Part shown: positions 50,614 to 59,256 of the stretch, piece by piece
Position numbering within the stretch: the first letter of the stretch is position 1
How the letters are laid out: each line of letters opens with the position of its first letter
NCBI RefSeq assembly: GCF_002954685.1
Contig: NZ_MSCN01000001.1
Location: 1,426,309 to 1,490,308, forward strand
Source of the DNA: Polaribacter porphyrae
GTDB taxonomy: Bacteria; Bacteroidota; Bacteroidia; Flavobacteriales; Flavobacteriaceae
DNA length: 64,000 nucleotides
Direction: 5' to 3'
Translations under genes and position numbers: made by a program
Notes under the pieces: model-generated
What the model was told of the DNA's origin: nothing
The model's database searches: none
Seen by the model: only the letters and a program-made list of their open reading frames with translations

Positions 50614-51576
50614 CTAACATACACCTATAATACATAGATACAAAGGCATACCAATAGTAATATTAAATGGGAAAGTAATTGCTAAAGCCATAGGAATATA
50701 CAAACCAGGATTTGCTTTTGGAGCTGCCAATTTCATTGCAGCAGGTACAGCTATATAAGAAGCACTTGCAGCTAAAATAGACATAAGTAATCTATTACCT
50801 ACTTCTTCCATAAATAACCCACTTATTACTGCTACTAAACATCCATTAATAATAGGAATGATTATAGCAAAAGATAAAGTAAACCAGCCTTTTTTAATGA
50901 GTGCTTTCAGTTTTTGACCACTTGTAATTCCCATATCTAATAAGAAAACAGCTAAAAAACCTTTAAAAATATCTGTTGTAAAAGGCTTGATTCCTTCAGC
51001 TTGAGCGTCGTTTGCAAAATAACCTATCAATAAACTACCAATAATTAATAATACACTTCCGTTTGTTAAAGAATGATGCAATATTTGCTTTATTGAGGTT
51101 TTGTTCTTCTTATCTTTATTATAAATTGCCATTAAAAGTACTCCTACAATAATAGATGGCGCTTCCATTAAAGCCATAACAGCAACCATATGACCCCCAA
51201 AAGGGATGCCTTCCATCTCTAAAAAAGAAATAGTAGTTACAAAAGTTACAGCACTTACAGAACCATACGCAGAAGCAATTGCACCCGCATTTTCTACACT
51301 TAGTCTTATTCTTAATATATAATAACAATACACAGGTACTATTAATGCTAAAAATATTCCAAAGAAAAGAGACCATATAATTTCTGACGTAATAATACTA
51401 TGAGATAATTCTTGTCCTCCTTTAAAACCAATTGATAATAAAAGATATAATGAAATAAATTTTGATGAATTTTCTGGTATCCTTAAATCACTTTTTAAAT
51501 TAACAGCAATTAAACCTAAAAAGAAAAATAAAAGTGCAGGGTTTGTTAGATTATCTATTAAATAATGTAAATCCAT
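50614..51576 (-). CDS. SbtA-type sodium-dependent bicarbonate transporter
   Basis: A 320-residue membrane protein of the SbtA family (sodium-dependent bicarbonate permease, PF05982 type) with about ten helices in two inverted halves. Features include LLLSIGFKGGQEL, AIASAYGSVSAVTFVT, LAASASYIAVPAAMKLAAPKANPGLYIP and DMGITSGQKLKALIKKGW. In cyanobacteria SbtA feeds carbon fixation; here it may supply bicarbonate to carboxylases. A hairpin just upstream and a divergent LysR regulator two genes away suggest regulation. Confidence 0.88.
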   Translation of the reverse strand: MDLHYLIDNLTNPALLFFFLGLIAVNLKSDLRIPENSSKFISLYLLLSIGFKGGQELSHSIITSEIIWSLFFGIFLALIVPVYCYYILRIRLSVENAGAIASAYGSVSAVTFVTTISFLEMEGIPFGGHMVAVMALMEAPSIIVGVLLMAIYNKDKKNKTSIKQILHHSLTNGSVLLIIGSLLIGYFANDAQAEGIKPFTTDIFKGFLAVFLLDMGITSGQKLKALIKKGWFTLSFAIIIPIINGCLVAVISGLFMEEVGNRLLMSILAASASYIAVPAAMKLAAPKANPGLYIPMALAITFPFNITIGMPLYLCIIGVC

Positions 51577-51593
51577 GATGTTTTAGTTTGGCA

Positions 51594-51635
51594 TAAAAAA
51601 AGTAGGAAAGACTTGTTTAAGGTCTATTTCCTACT
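51594..51635 (-). terminator. Terminator or attenuator upstream of the SbtA gene
   Basis: AGTAGGAAA (51601-51609) pairs with TTTCCTACT (51627-51635), with inner GAC/GTC pairs, and T7 follows on the minus strand. It sits about 20 nt before the SbtA start codon, so it could end the upstream transcript or attenuate SbtA. Confidence 0.6.
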
Positions 51636-51660
51636 CATTAGTTAACAATTTTAGGGGAAT

Positions 51661-51969
51661 TTATTCTTCTAAACTTATTGTTATTGTACTAGAAATTTTT
51701 ATGTTTTGACCATTACTTTCTAAAGCTCTTAAAAACGCTTTAGTATCTTTTTTATGAGTCATTAACTCCTTAATTCTTGAGTTGTCAAAAGTACATTCGT
51801 CATTTTCATTACCTTCTTGAATAGACAGCCTATGTACTTTATGAAAGTTGATTTTTACATCAACAACGTTATTAATAATATTTAAGGCTTCTCTTTTAGT
51901 GAAAGTACCTTCAATAAGTTTTAATGTTTGCTCTTTTGTGTTTACTTCTTTTGAAATTGAATTATTCAT
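51661..51969 (-). CDS. Conserved small protein of the SbtA locus
   Basis: A 102-residue soluble protein with no signal peptide: an N-terminal helical region (KEQTLKLIEGTFTKREALNIINNVVDVKINFHK) and a C-terminal beta region ending ISSTITISLEE. No family recognised. Position between the SbtA gene and a small membrane protein, under the LysR regulator, suggests an accessory or regulatory role; SbtA in cyanobacteria has a PII-like partner (SbtB), but this does not show PII motifs. Confidence 0.5.
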   Translation of the reverse strand: MNNSISKEVNTKEQTLKLIEGTFTKREALNIINNVVDVKINFHKVHRLSIQEGNENDECTFDNSRIKELMTHKKDTKAFLRALESNGQNIKISSTITISLEE

Positions 51970-51974
51970 AATAA

Positions 51975-52220
51975 TTATTTTAGAATGGTGTTTGATTTAT
52001 TTGTTTTAATAAAAAAGATTAATAGTAAAATTATTTCAGCAATAAATAAATCTTTCAAAAACGGACTATTTATAGAAATTGCTAAAAAATTGATTGAAAC
52101 TAAAGCAAAGACTAAAATTGATCTAAAAAAGTTGATTAATTGTTTTTTTGTTATTTGTATTACAATTTCGTTCTGTACTTTTTTTGTATTATTAATCGAT
52201 TTAAATGTTGTTGTACTCAT
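51975..52220 (-). CDS. Small two-helix membrane protein
   Basis: An 81-residue protein with two membrane helices (about 28-50 and 55-72), hydrophilic N-terminus (MSTTTFKSINNTKK). I start at ATG 52220; a longer frame from 52247 adds nine residues without evidence. It lies 5 nt upstream of the 102-residue protein and divergent from the LysR gene, so the three may form one regulated operon with SbtA. Function unknown. Confidence 0.45.
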   Translation of the reverse strand: MSTTTFKSINNTKKVQNEIVIQITKKQLINFFRSILVFALVSINFLAISINSPFLKDLFIAEIILLLIFFIKTNKSNTILK

Positions 52221-52302
52221 TAGTTTAAATTTTTTACAAAGATGCAATGTGTTTTTTATATATTTTTATTTATATTTATTATGTTATTTATAAATATATT
52301 TA

Positions 52303-53235
52303 ATGAACTATACTTTACATCAGTTAGAAATCTTTAAAAAAATAGCAGAAGTTAAGAGTGTGACGAAAGCTTCAGAGCAACTTTTTTTAACGCAACCAGC
52401 TGTATCTATTCAACTTAAGAATTTTCAAGATCAATTTAAATTACCTCTTTTTGAGGTAGTTGGGCGTAAGCTATACATTACAGAATTTGGTGAAGAAATA
52501 GCAAAAGCTGCTGCAAAAATTTTAGAAGAAGTAGAAGCAATTAATTATAAATCTTCATTATTTGAAGGCGAACTTGCAGGTAAACTCAAAATCTCTATTG
52601 TTTCAACAGCCAAATACGCGATGCCTTATTTTTTATCTGGCTTTATTAAAGAAAATAAAATGGTAGATGTTACTATGGATGTTACCAACAAAATGTCTGT
52701 AATTAGAGCTTTAGAAAATAATGAGTGCGATTTTGCTATGGTTTCTACAATCCCTAAAAAGTTAAAAATAGAACAAATTGAGTTGATGAAAAACAAGATG
52801 TTTTTTGTGGCTGGTAAAGACTACAAGATTCCTAAAAAAAATGTTTCTCTCAAAGATTTGAATGAATCTATATTTATCTTTAGGGAAAATGGTTCAGCAA
52901 CACGTTTGGCTATGGAAAAGTATTTAGTAAAGCACAAAATAGAAATTTTACGTAAAATGGAACTCACTTCTAATGAAGCTGTAAAACAAGCAGTTATTGC
53001 TGGTTTAGGGATTTCTATAATGCCTATTATTGGTATTAACGATGCATTAAAAACTGGAGATATACAAATTTTAAAAATTAAAGATTTACCTCTTGAAACA
53101 TATTGGAATCTAATATGGCTTAGATCTAAAAACTTATCTAATGTAGCTAAAGCATTTCAGCAATTTATTATTAATAACAAAGAAGAAATTATTGAAGAAC
53201 AATTTAGAAAATACAATAACTCAAGTAAATATTAA
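52303..53235 (+). CDS. LysR-family transcriptional regulator
   Basis: A 310-residue LysR-type regulator: N-terminal winged helix (LHQLEIFKKIAEVKSVTKASEQLFLTQPAVSIQLKNFQDQF) and a two-lobed effector-binding domain. Being divergent from the SbtA cluster with an 82-nt gap (52221-52302) is the classical LysR layout, and CbbR/CmpR-type LysR proteins regulate carbon uptake, so control of SbtA is a reasonable inference. Its stop overlaps the converging permease gene by 4 nt. Confidence 0.88.
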   Translation: MNYTLHQLEIFKKIAEVKSVTKASEQLFLTQPAVSIQLKNFQDQFKLPLFEVVGRKLYITEFGEEIAKAAAKILEEVEAINYKSSLFEGELAGKLKISIVSTAKYAMPYFLSGFIKENKMVDVTMDVTNKMSVIRALENNECDFAMVSTIPKKLKIEQIELMKNKMFFVAGKDYKIPKKNVSLKDLNESIFIFRENGSATRLAMEKYLVKHKIEILRKMELTSNEAVKQAVIAGLGISIMPIIGINDALKTGDIQILKIKDLPLETYWNLIWLRSKNLSNVAKAFQQFIINNKEEIIEEQFRKYNNSSKY

Positions 53236-54467
53236 GCAAATTTAATTGATTTTGAAGGTTCTATTTTTGTAATAATATAAGAAGGAATTATCAACATTAA
53301 AAAACATAAAATAAGTGTACCTAAATTTAACAAGGCAATAGATGTTAAAGAAATATAAACAGGCATTGTACTTACATAGTATGTTTCTGGATTTAATGTG
53401 ATTACCTTAAAGAAATATTGAATCCCGATGATTGTTAAACCAATAATGTTGCCCCAAAAAAGTCCTTTTAAAATTAAATAAGAGGCATTATATAAAAATA
53501 CTTTTCTAATACTAGTATTGTAAGCTCCTAGAGCTTTTAAAATACCAACCATTTGCACTCTTTCTAAAATTAAAACTAATAAGGCAGTTACCATATTAAT
53601 GCCAGCAACAATAATCATAATAAAGATAATTACCCATACATTGTTATCAAAAAGTTTTATCCAATCAAATACATTTTGGTAAGATCTTACAATAGTTCTA
53701 GCATCAAGAGTTGAATCAATTTCACCATAAATTTGATTGGCAATTAGAGTAATATCATCAAAATCGTCAATCAAAACCTCAAAACCACCAATTTCGTTCG
53801 AATTCCATTTGTTTAATCTTTGTACCTCCCTGATATCACCAATCATCATATTACTATCAAATTGAGCAAAACCAGAATTATAAATACCTACAATTTTATA
53901 TTTTCTATTGGAAGTTATTTTGCTTGTAGAAGTTTTTAAAAAAGTAGCCATAATTGTATCGTTTAATTGTAGTTCTAAACGATTTAGTATTGTTTCTGAT
54001 AATAATACTTCTTTGGTTCTTTGTTGATCGAAATTAGGTAAAACACCATCAACCAAATATTCTTTAAAAAAAGACCAATCATAATCTGTAGAAACTCCTT
54101 TAAAGATGATACCTTCAAAAGCAGTTTTAGTCCTTAAAATTCCACCTTTAGTTGCAAAAATCTGTACATTTTTAATGCCAGAAATAACTTTAAATTCAGG
54201 ATAAAAATCTTGATTTTTTTTAACAGGCACAGTAGATACATCAGAATTATTAGCATCGTAATTCACAATTTGAATATGCCCTTTAAAGCCAGCCATTTTA
54301 TCGCGAATTTTGTATTGCAAACCAGCACCAGTAGCCACAGCAATTAGCATAATAATAATACCCAAAGCAATTGCAGTGATTGCAATTTTTATTATTGGTG
54401 ATGATATACTATTTTTATACTTTTTGCCAGCAATAATGCGTTTTGCAATAAATAACTCGTAATTCAA
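53232..54467 (-). CDS. FtsX/LolE-type ABC transporter permease
   Basis: A 411-residue permease of the FtsX/MacB/LolCE superfamily: one N-terminal membrane helix (about 21-46), a large periplasmic domain (50-270) and three C-terminal helices (from about 275; VWVIIFIMIIVAGINMVTALLVLILERVQMVGILKALG). It starts at TTG 54467: NYELFIAKRII is the conserved lipoprotein-sorting permease N-terminus. The ATPase partner is not adjacent. Probably lipoprotein release to the outer membrane. Confidence 0.85.
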   Translation of the reverse strand: MNYELFIAKRIIAGKKYKNSISSPIIKIAITAIALGIIIMLIAVATGAGLQYKIRDKMAGFKGHIQIVNYDANNSDVSTVPVKKNQDFYPEFKVISGIKNVQIFATKGGILRTKTAFEGIIFKGVSTDYDWSFFKEYLVDGVLPNFDQQRTKEVLLSETILNRLELQLNDTIMATFLKTSTSKITSNRKYKIVGIYNSGFAQFDSNMMIGDIREVQRLNKWNSNEIGGFEVLIDDFDDITLIANQIYGEIDSTLDARTIVRSYQNVFDWIKLFDNNVWVIIFIMIIVAGINMVTALLVLILERVQMVGILKALGAYNTSIRKVFLYNASYLILKGLFWGNIIGLTIIGIQYFFKVITLNPETYYVSTMPVYISLTSIALLNLGTLILCFLMLIIPSYIITKIEPSKSIKFA

Positions 54468-54471
54468 ATTG

Positions 54472-55740
54472 ATGATATATTTTAAGCTTCGTAAAAGTAC
54501 CTATTTATTTTTGTTTTTGCTGATGAATTTTCAGCTGATTTCTTGTGATAAAAAGGTTCAAAATTTAAAGTCTACTACTCTAATTTCACATAAGGATACA
54601 CTTAAAATTAAAACTGGAGCTGACAGAACAGCTTTATATCTCTCTAAACTAAAAGACAAAAATATTGCAATTGTAGCTAACCAAACATCTGTATTATCTA
54701 TTTTACAGAGAGAAGAAGTGGCTCCTAATGTTATGGGATCTAAAAAAGTTAGATATCATTTAGTAGATTATTTATACAATTATAAAAGTATTAATGTAAA
54801 AAAAGTCTTTTCACCAGAACACGGTTTTAGAGGTAAAGCAGATGCAGGTGCTGATGTAGAAGATGGTATAGATGCAAAAACAGGTTTACCCATTTTATCT
54901 CTTCATGGAAAAAACAGAAAACCTACAGCCAAACAACTAAAAAATATTGATATTGTTGTTTTTGATATTCAAGATGTAGGTGTTCGTTTTTATACTTATA
55001 TATCAACGTTACATTATGTAATGGAAGCTTGCGCTGAACTCGGAATCCGAGTTATAATTCTTGATAGGCCAAACCCAAATGCTCATTATATAGATGGCCC
55101 TGTTTTAGAGCCAGAACACACAAGTTTTTTGGGTAAACATCCTGTGCCTGTGGTTTATGGAATGACCATTGGCGAATATGGGCAAATGATAAATGGCGAA
55201 AAATGGTTAGCTAATAATGTGATTTGTGACTTAACTGTGGTTCCTTTAGAAAATTACGACCATAATTCAAGTTATAGTTTACCCATAAAACCCTCACCAA
55301 ATTTGCCTAATGATAAAAGTATAAACCTATACCCTAGTTTAGGTTTTTTTGAGGGCACAACAATAAATGCAGGTCGTGGAACAGATTTTCAGTTTCAAAG
55401 ATATGGAGCACCTTTTTTTAAGAAGACTGATTTTTCTTACACACCAAAAGCAAATGAAGGTGCAAAATACCCAAAACACAAAAATAAATTGTGTTATGGA
55501 GTTGATTTAAGAAACTACAAACACTTATCACAAATAGATTTATCATTTTTAATTGATGCTTATAAAAGAACTCCGCAAAAAGAAAAATTCTTTGGCAGTA
55601 CATTTACCATTCATGCAGGAACTGAAAATCTACAACAACAAATAGAACAAGGTTTGTCTGAAACTGAAATTAGAAAAACTTGGCAACAAGGTTTGGAGGA
55701 TTTTAAAAAGATTAAGGAACAGTATTTGATGTATGATTAG
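54472..55740 (+). CDS. NamZ-like exo-beta-N-acetylmuramidase (DUF1343)
   Basis: A 422-residue lipoprotein (signal ending LISC) of the DUF1343/NamZ family, exo-acting muramidases that release MurNAc in peptidoglycan recycling. Motifs: VANQTSVL, FSPEHGFRGKADAGADV, VVFDIQDVGVRFYTYISTL, ILDRPNPNAHYIDGP and VVYGMTIGEYGQM, all conserved in family order. Start at ATG 54472; it is divergent from the permease with only 4 nt between the two start codons, so its promoter must lie inside the neighbouring gene. Confidence 0.9.
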   Translation: MIYFKLRKSTYLFLFLLMNFQLISCDKKVQNLKSTTLISHKDTLKIKTGADRTALYLSKLKDKNIAIVANQTSVLSILQREEVAPNVMGSKKVRYHLVDYLYNYKSINVKKVFSPEHGFRGKADAGADVEDGIDAKTGLPILSLHGKNRKPTAKQLKNIDIVVFDIQDVGVRFYTYISTLHYVMEACAELGIRVIILDRPNPNAHYIDGPVLEPEHTSFLGKHPVPVVYGMTIGEYGQMINGEKWLANNVICDLTVVPLENYDHNSSYSLPIKPSPNLPNDKSINLYPSLGFFEGTTINAGRGTDFQFQRYGAPFFKKTDFSYTPKANEGAKYPKHKNKLCYGVDLRNYKHLSQIDLSFLIDAYKRTPQKEKFFGSTFTIHAGTENLQQQIEQGLSETEIRKTWQQGLEDFKKIKEQYLMYD

Positions 55741-55755
55741 AAAACAACTAATCAA

Positions 55756-56709
55756 ATGAAAAAAATTACTGTACTCCTCTTTCTTATATCTATTTTCTCT
55801 TGTAAAGAAAAATTTAATCCAAAAGAATTTAAAGGAACTTGGATACCTTTAGATAAAAATAGTTCTTATGCTAACTTACCATCTATAACTTTTCAAAATG
55901 ATACAGCTTATTTTGAAGATATATATTCATATAATTTTTCAGCTAGATACAAAATTGGCAGAAAATCAATTACTTGGTTTTTGCCAAAAGACACAATTGA
56001 AAATATTTTTTTCTTTAATAAGAAAGACACAACTTTTATTTTAAATGACAGAAATTATATCTTTTATGAAGGTTATTCTTATGGAAGTAATTTTATTCAA
56101 TATGATTTGATAGATTTAGATTTAAGTCGAGAGATAAGCGCAGATAGTTTATTAAATTCCAACAAAGGATTTCACATTTTTAAAAATAAAAATGATTCTT
56201 TAAGATTAAGAATTAACGATAGAATTACAACAGATTTTAAACTTATACCTAGATTCATATTTGGAACTCATCACAGGAATTACGATACAATTGTAATTTA
56301 TTTAGGAAAAAAATTAGAACTAAAAGAATTGATTAAAGCATATAAATACTTAGATTATTCAAATATCAAGAACAGTATGTTAGTAACTAACTTTAATATA
56401 AAAAGCAATACGTATAATGCATTTTTAGACAAATTTTATTTTTGGGATTTTCAAAGAAACTCTTTCTTTGATGAAAGAATAGAAATTCCTAATACATTTG
56501 TAAATAAAAGAGATAAATTTCTAAAAAAATACAACCCAAAAATCATCAAAATAAACTCAAAAAATGATTTTGAAAAAATCAATAAAATCCAAAAAGAAAA
56601 CAACTATCTAATTTCTATTAATCCTGATTTAAGTATTAAAGAGTATATCAATCTTAAAGAAAAGTTATTCAAAATTGATAAGAACATCAGAACTGAATTT
56701 GATATCTAA
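55756..56709 (+). CDS. Lipoprotein of unknown function
   Basis: A 317-residue lipoprotein (lipobox IFSC). The N-terminal third resembles a small beta-barrel (KGTWIPLDKNSS, then strands), and the C-terminal part is an alpha/beta region with a run of basic helices (NSKNDFEKINKIQKENNYL). No family recognised. It lies 15 nt after the NamZ-like gene, so probably co-transcribed, and convergent with the YkgJ gene. Confidence 0.5.
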   Translation: MKKITVLLFLISIFSCKEKFNPKEFKGTWIPLDKNSSYANLPSITFQNDTAYFEDIYSYNFSARYKIGRKSITWFLPKDTIENIFFFNKKDTTFILNDRNYIFYEGYSYGSNFIQYDLIDLDLSREISADSLLNSNKGFHIFKNKNDSLRLRINDRITTDFKLIPRFIFGTHHRNYDTIVIYLGKKLELKELIKAYKYLDYSNIKNSMLVTNFNIKSNTYNAFLDKFYFWDFQRNSFFDERIEIPNTFVNKRDKFLKKYNPKIIKINSKNDFEKINKIQKENNYLISINPDLSIKEYINLKEKLFKIDKNIRTEFDI

Positions 56710-56714
56710 AAAAA

Positions 56715-57239
56715 CTATTTCCTCTTAACCTTCTTATTATACTCATAAGGTAAAACCTCTTTTAATTTTTCTACGATATTATACGTTGCAGGACAAACAA
56801 ACGTATTTGCAATGGTTAAATCTGTAATTTGAATAAATTTTCTTCTGTCTGTGTGAGGATATTCTGCACAAGCTTTTGGGCGAACATCATAAATGAAACA
56901 CGTATTATCACTTTCATCCAAAAAAGAACAAGGTGCTGTTTTTAACACCATAAAATCATCAGAATCTCTTTGCAAATAGGTATTTACAAAGTCAGCAACT
57001 TTCATTTTTAAATGTTTCGAAATTCGATCTATATCTTTATCCGTAAAAATAGGACTAGTCGTTTTACAACAATTACCACAAGTTAGACAATCTGTTTTTG
57101 CAAATTCTTCATCATGTAATTCTTGCATTACATAATCTAAATTTTTAGGTGTTCTTCGTTTAAGATTGGCAAAATACTTTTTGTTTTCTTTTTTTGCTTG
57201 TTCTGCTAATTTTGGTAATTGTTCTAAACGTTTTTCCAT
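56715..57239 (-). CDS. YkgJ-family cysteine-cluster protein
   Basis: A 174-residue YkgJ-family protein, proposed to bind a zinc or iron cluster. The conserved cysteines are CLTCGNCC, a central CSFLD, CFIYD and RPKACAEYP, in family order. N-terminal 45 residues are a charged helix. Function unknown though family members occur in both bacteria and archaea. Divergent from argS with 75 nt between, so both promoters share that gap. Confidence 0.85.
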   Translation of the reverse strand: MEKRLEQLPKLAEQAKKENKKYFANLKRRTPKNLDYVMQELHDEEFAKTDCLTCGNCCKTTSPIFTDKDIDRISKHLKMKVADFVNTYLQRDSDDFMVLKTAPCSFLDESDNTCFIYDVRPKACAEYPHTDRRKFIQITDLTIANTFVCPATYNIVEKLKEVLPYEYNKKVKRK

Positions 57240-57314
57240 AGGCTAAAATTACGGTTTTTTAACATGGCTTTCACTAAAAATCACTAAATTCGCAACTTAA
57301 TTTTTTTTTGACCA

Positions 57315-59099
57315 ATGAGCATCCAAAATAATATAGAAGCAAAAATAAAAGAAGGTTTTTTAGCTTTATATGATGTTGAAATTCCATCTGTAGAATTCCA
57401 AGCAACTCGTAAGGAATTTGATGGAGATATTACTGTGGTTGTTTTCCCTCTATTACGTTACAAAAAAGGGAATCCTGCTCAAATTGCAGAAGATTTAGGC
57501 AGTTACGTTCAAGAAAATATTAAAGAAATTAAAAGTTACAATGTTGTAAAGGGGTTTTTAAATCTTGTGGTTGATGATGCTTTTTATATCAATTTTTTCA
57601 ATCAAATTTACACCAATGACACTTATGGTTTTGTTTCGCCAAAGGCGGATGAAAAAGCTATAATGGTAGAATATTCATCACCCAACACCAACAAACCCTT
57701 GCATTTAGGGCATGTTCGTAATAATTTGTTAGGCTATTCTGTTGCTGAAATTTTAAAAGCATCAGGTAAAAAAGTATATAAAACTCAAATTATAAATGAT
57801 AGAGGTATTCATATCTGTAAATCGATGTTGGCTTGGCAAAAGTTTGGGAAAGATAAAACTCCAGAATCCACTGGTTTAAAAGGCGATAAATTAGTTGGTA
57901 ATTATTACGTAAAATTTGACAAAGAATACAAAATACAAATAGCTGATTTAATAGCAAAAGGTAAAACAGAAGAAGAAGCAAAAAAAGAAGCTCCTATTTT
58001 GGTTGAAGCTCAAGAAATGCTTCGTAAATGGGAAAATGGAGATAAAGAAACAGTTGCTCTTTGGCAAAAAATGAATCAATGGGTGTATGATGGTTTTGGT
58101 ATCACTTATAAAAATTTGGGTGTTGATTTCGATACATTATATTATGAAAGTGACACCTATTTATTAGGTAAAGATGTAGTTGCTCAAGGTTTAGAAAAAG
58201 GCGTTTTTTATAAAAAAGAAGATGGCTCTGTTTGGTGCGATTTAACTGATGAAGGTCTTGACGAAAAAATCGTTTTACGTTCTGATGGAACTGCTGTGTA
58301 TATGACTCAAGACATAGGTACTGCTATTCAGAGAGTTAAAGATTATAATGATGTTGGAGGAATGGTTTACACAGTTGGTAATGAACAAGATTACCATTTT
58401 CAAGTTCTATTTTTAATTCTAAAAAAATTAGGTTTTGATTGGGCAAAAAACTTATATCATTTAAGTTATGGAATGGTAGATTTACCATCAGGTAAAATGA
58501 AATCTAGAGAAGGTACAGTTGTAGATGCAGACGATTTAATGGTAGAAATGACAACTACTGCACAACAAATTTCAGAAGAGTTAGGCAAACTAGATGGTTA
58601 TTCTAATGATGAAAAAAATGAACTCTATAAAACCATAGGTTTAGGGGCTTTGAAATATTTTGTATTAAAAGTTGATCCTAAAAAAAGAATTTTGTTCGAC
58701 CCACAATCTTCTGTTGATTTTCAAGGAAACACAGGTCCTTTTATTCAATATACATATGCAAGAATTCAATCTATTATTAGAAAAGCGAATTTCGATTACA
58801 GTAAAATTGTAGATATTAGTGAAATAGTTTTGCATGATAAAGAAAAAGAAATTATAAAACAGTTAGAAATTTTCCCTGAAATAGTGCAACAAGCAGCAGC
58901 AAACTATTCTCCTGCAATTATGGCAAATTACACTTATGATTTGGTAAAAGGATTCAATTCTTTTTATCAAAATGTATCTATTTTAGGCGAAGAAAATCAA
59001 CATAAAAAAATATTTAGAGTACAAATTTCTAAAAAAGTAGCAGATATCATAAAATCAGCTTTTTCTTTATTAGGAATTGATGTTCCTAAAAGAATGTAA
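57315..59099 (+). CDS. argS: Arginine--tRNA ligase
   Basis: A class I synthetase of 594 residues. N-terminal Add1 domain (to about 115), then the HIGH-type motif in NTNKPLHLGHVRNN, central catalytic core (RSDGTAVYMTQDIG), and GKMKSREGTVVDADDL near residue 400, the KMSK-like loop of this enzyme. The C-terminal DALR anticodon-binding domain (about 470-594) ends in the typical LLGIDVPKRM. Complete and normal length. Divergent from the YkgJ gene. Confidence 0.97.
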   Translation: MSIQNNIEAKIKEGFLALYDVEIPSVEFQATRKEFDGDITVVVFPLLRYKKGNPAQIAEDLGSYVQENIKEIKSYNVVKGFLNLVVDDAFYINFFNQIYTNDTYGFVSPKADEKAIMVEYSSPNTNKPLHLGHVRNNLLGYSVAEILKASGKKVYKTQIINDRGIHICKSMLAWQKFGKDKTPESTGLKGDKLVGNYYVKFDKEYKIQIADLIAKGKTEEEAKKEAPILVEAQEMLRKWENGDKETVALWQKMNQWVYDGFGITYKNLGVDFDTLYYESDTYLLGKDVVAQGLEKGVFYKKEDGSVWCDLTDEGLDEKIVLRSDGTAVYMTQDIGTAIQRVKDYNDVGGMVYTVGNEQDYHFQVLFLILKKLGFDWAKNLYHLSYGMVDLPSGKMKSREGTVVDADDLMVEMTTTAQQISEELGKLDGYSNDEKNELYKTIGLGALKYFVLKVDPKKRILFDPQSSVDFQGNTGPFIQYTYARIQSIIRKANFDYSKIVDISEIVLHDKEKEIIKQLEIFPEIVQQAAANYSPAIMANYTYDLVKGFNSFYQNVSILGEENQHKKIFRVQISKKVADIIKSAFSLLGIDVPKRM

Positions 59100-59256
59100 A
59101 AAAATAATTTTTACTTTGCATTATTACATAATTATTAAAAAAAATAAAAAAAGAAGCTATTACTTCTCTTTTTTATCTTTAATCATTAGATTTGTGAATT
59201 AACAAAGTTATTAAATTGTTTATTTTTGAAATCATAAATTCATAATATTCGTAAGA

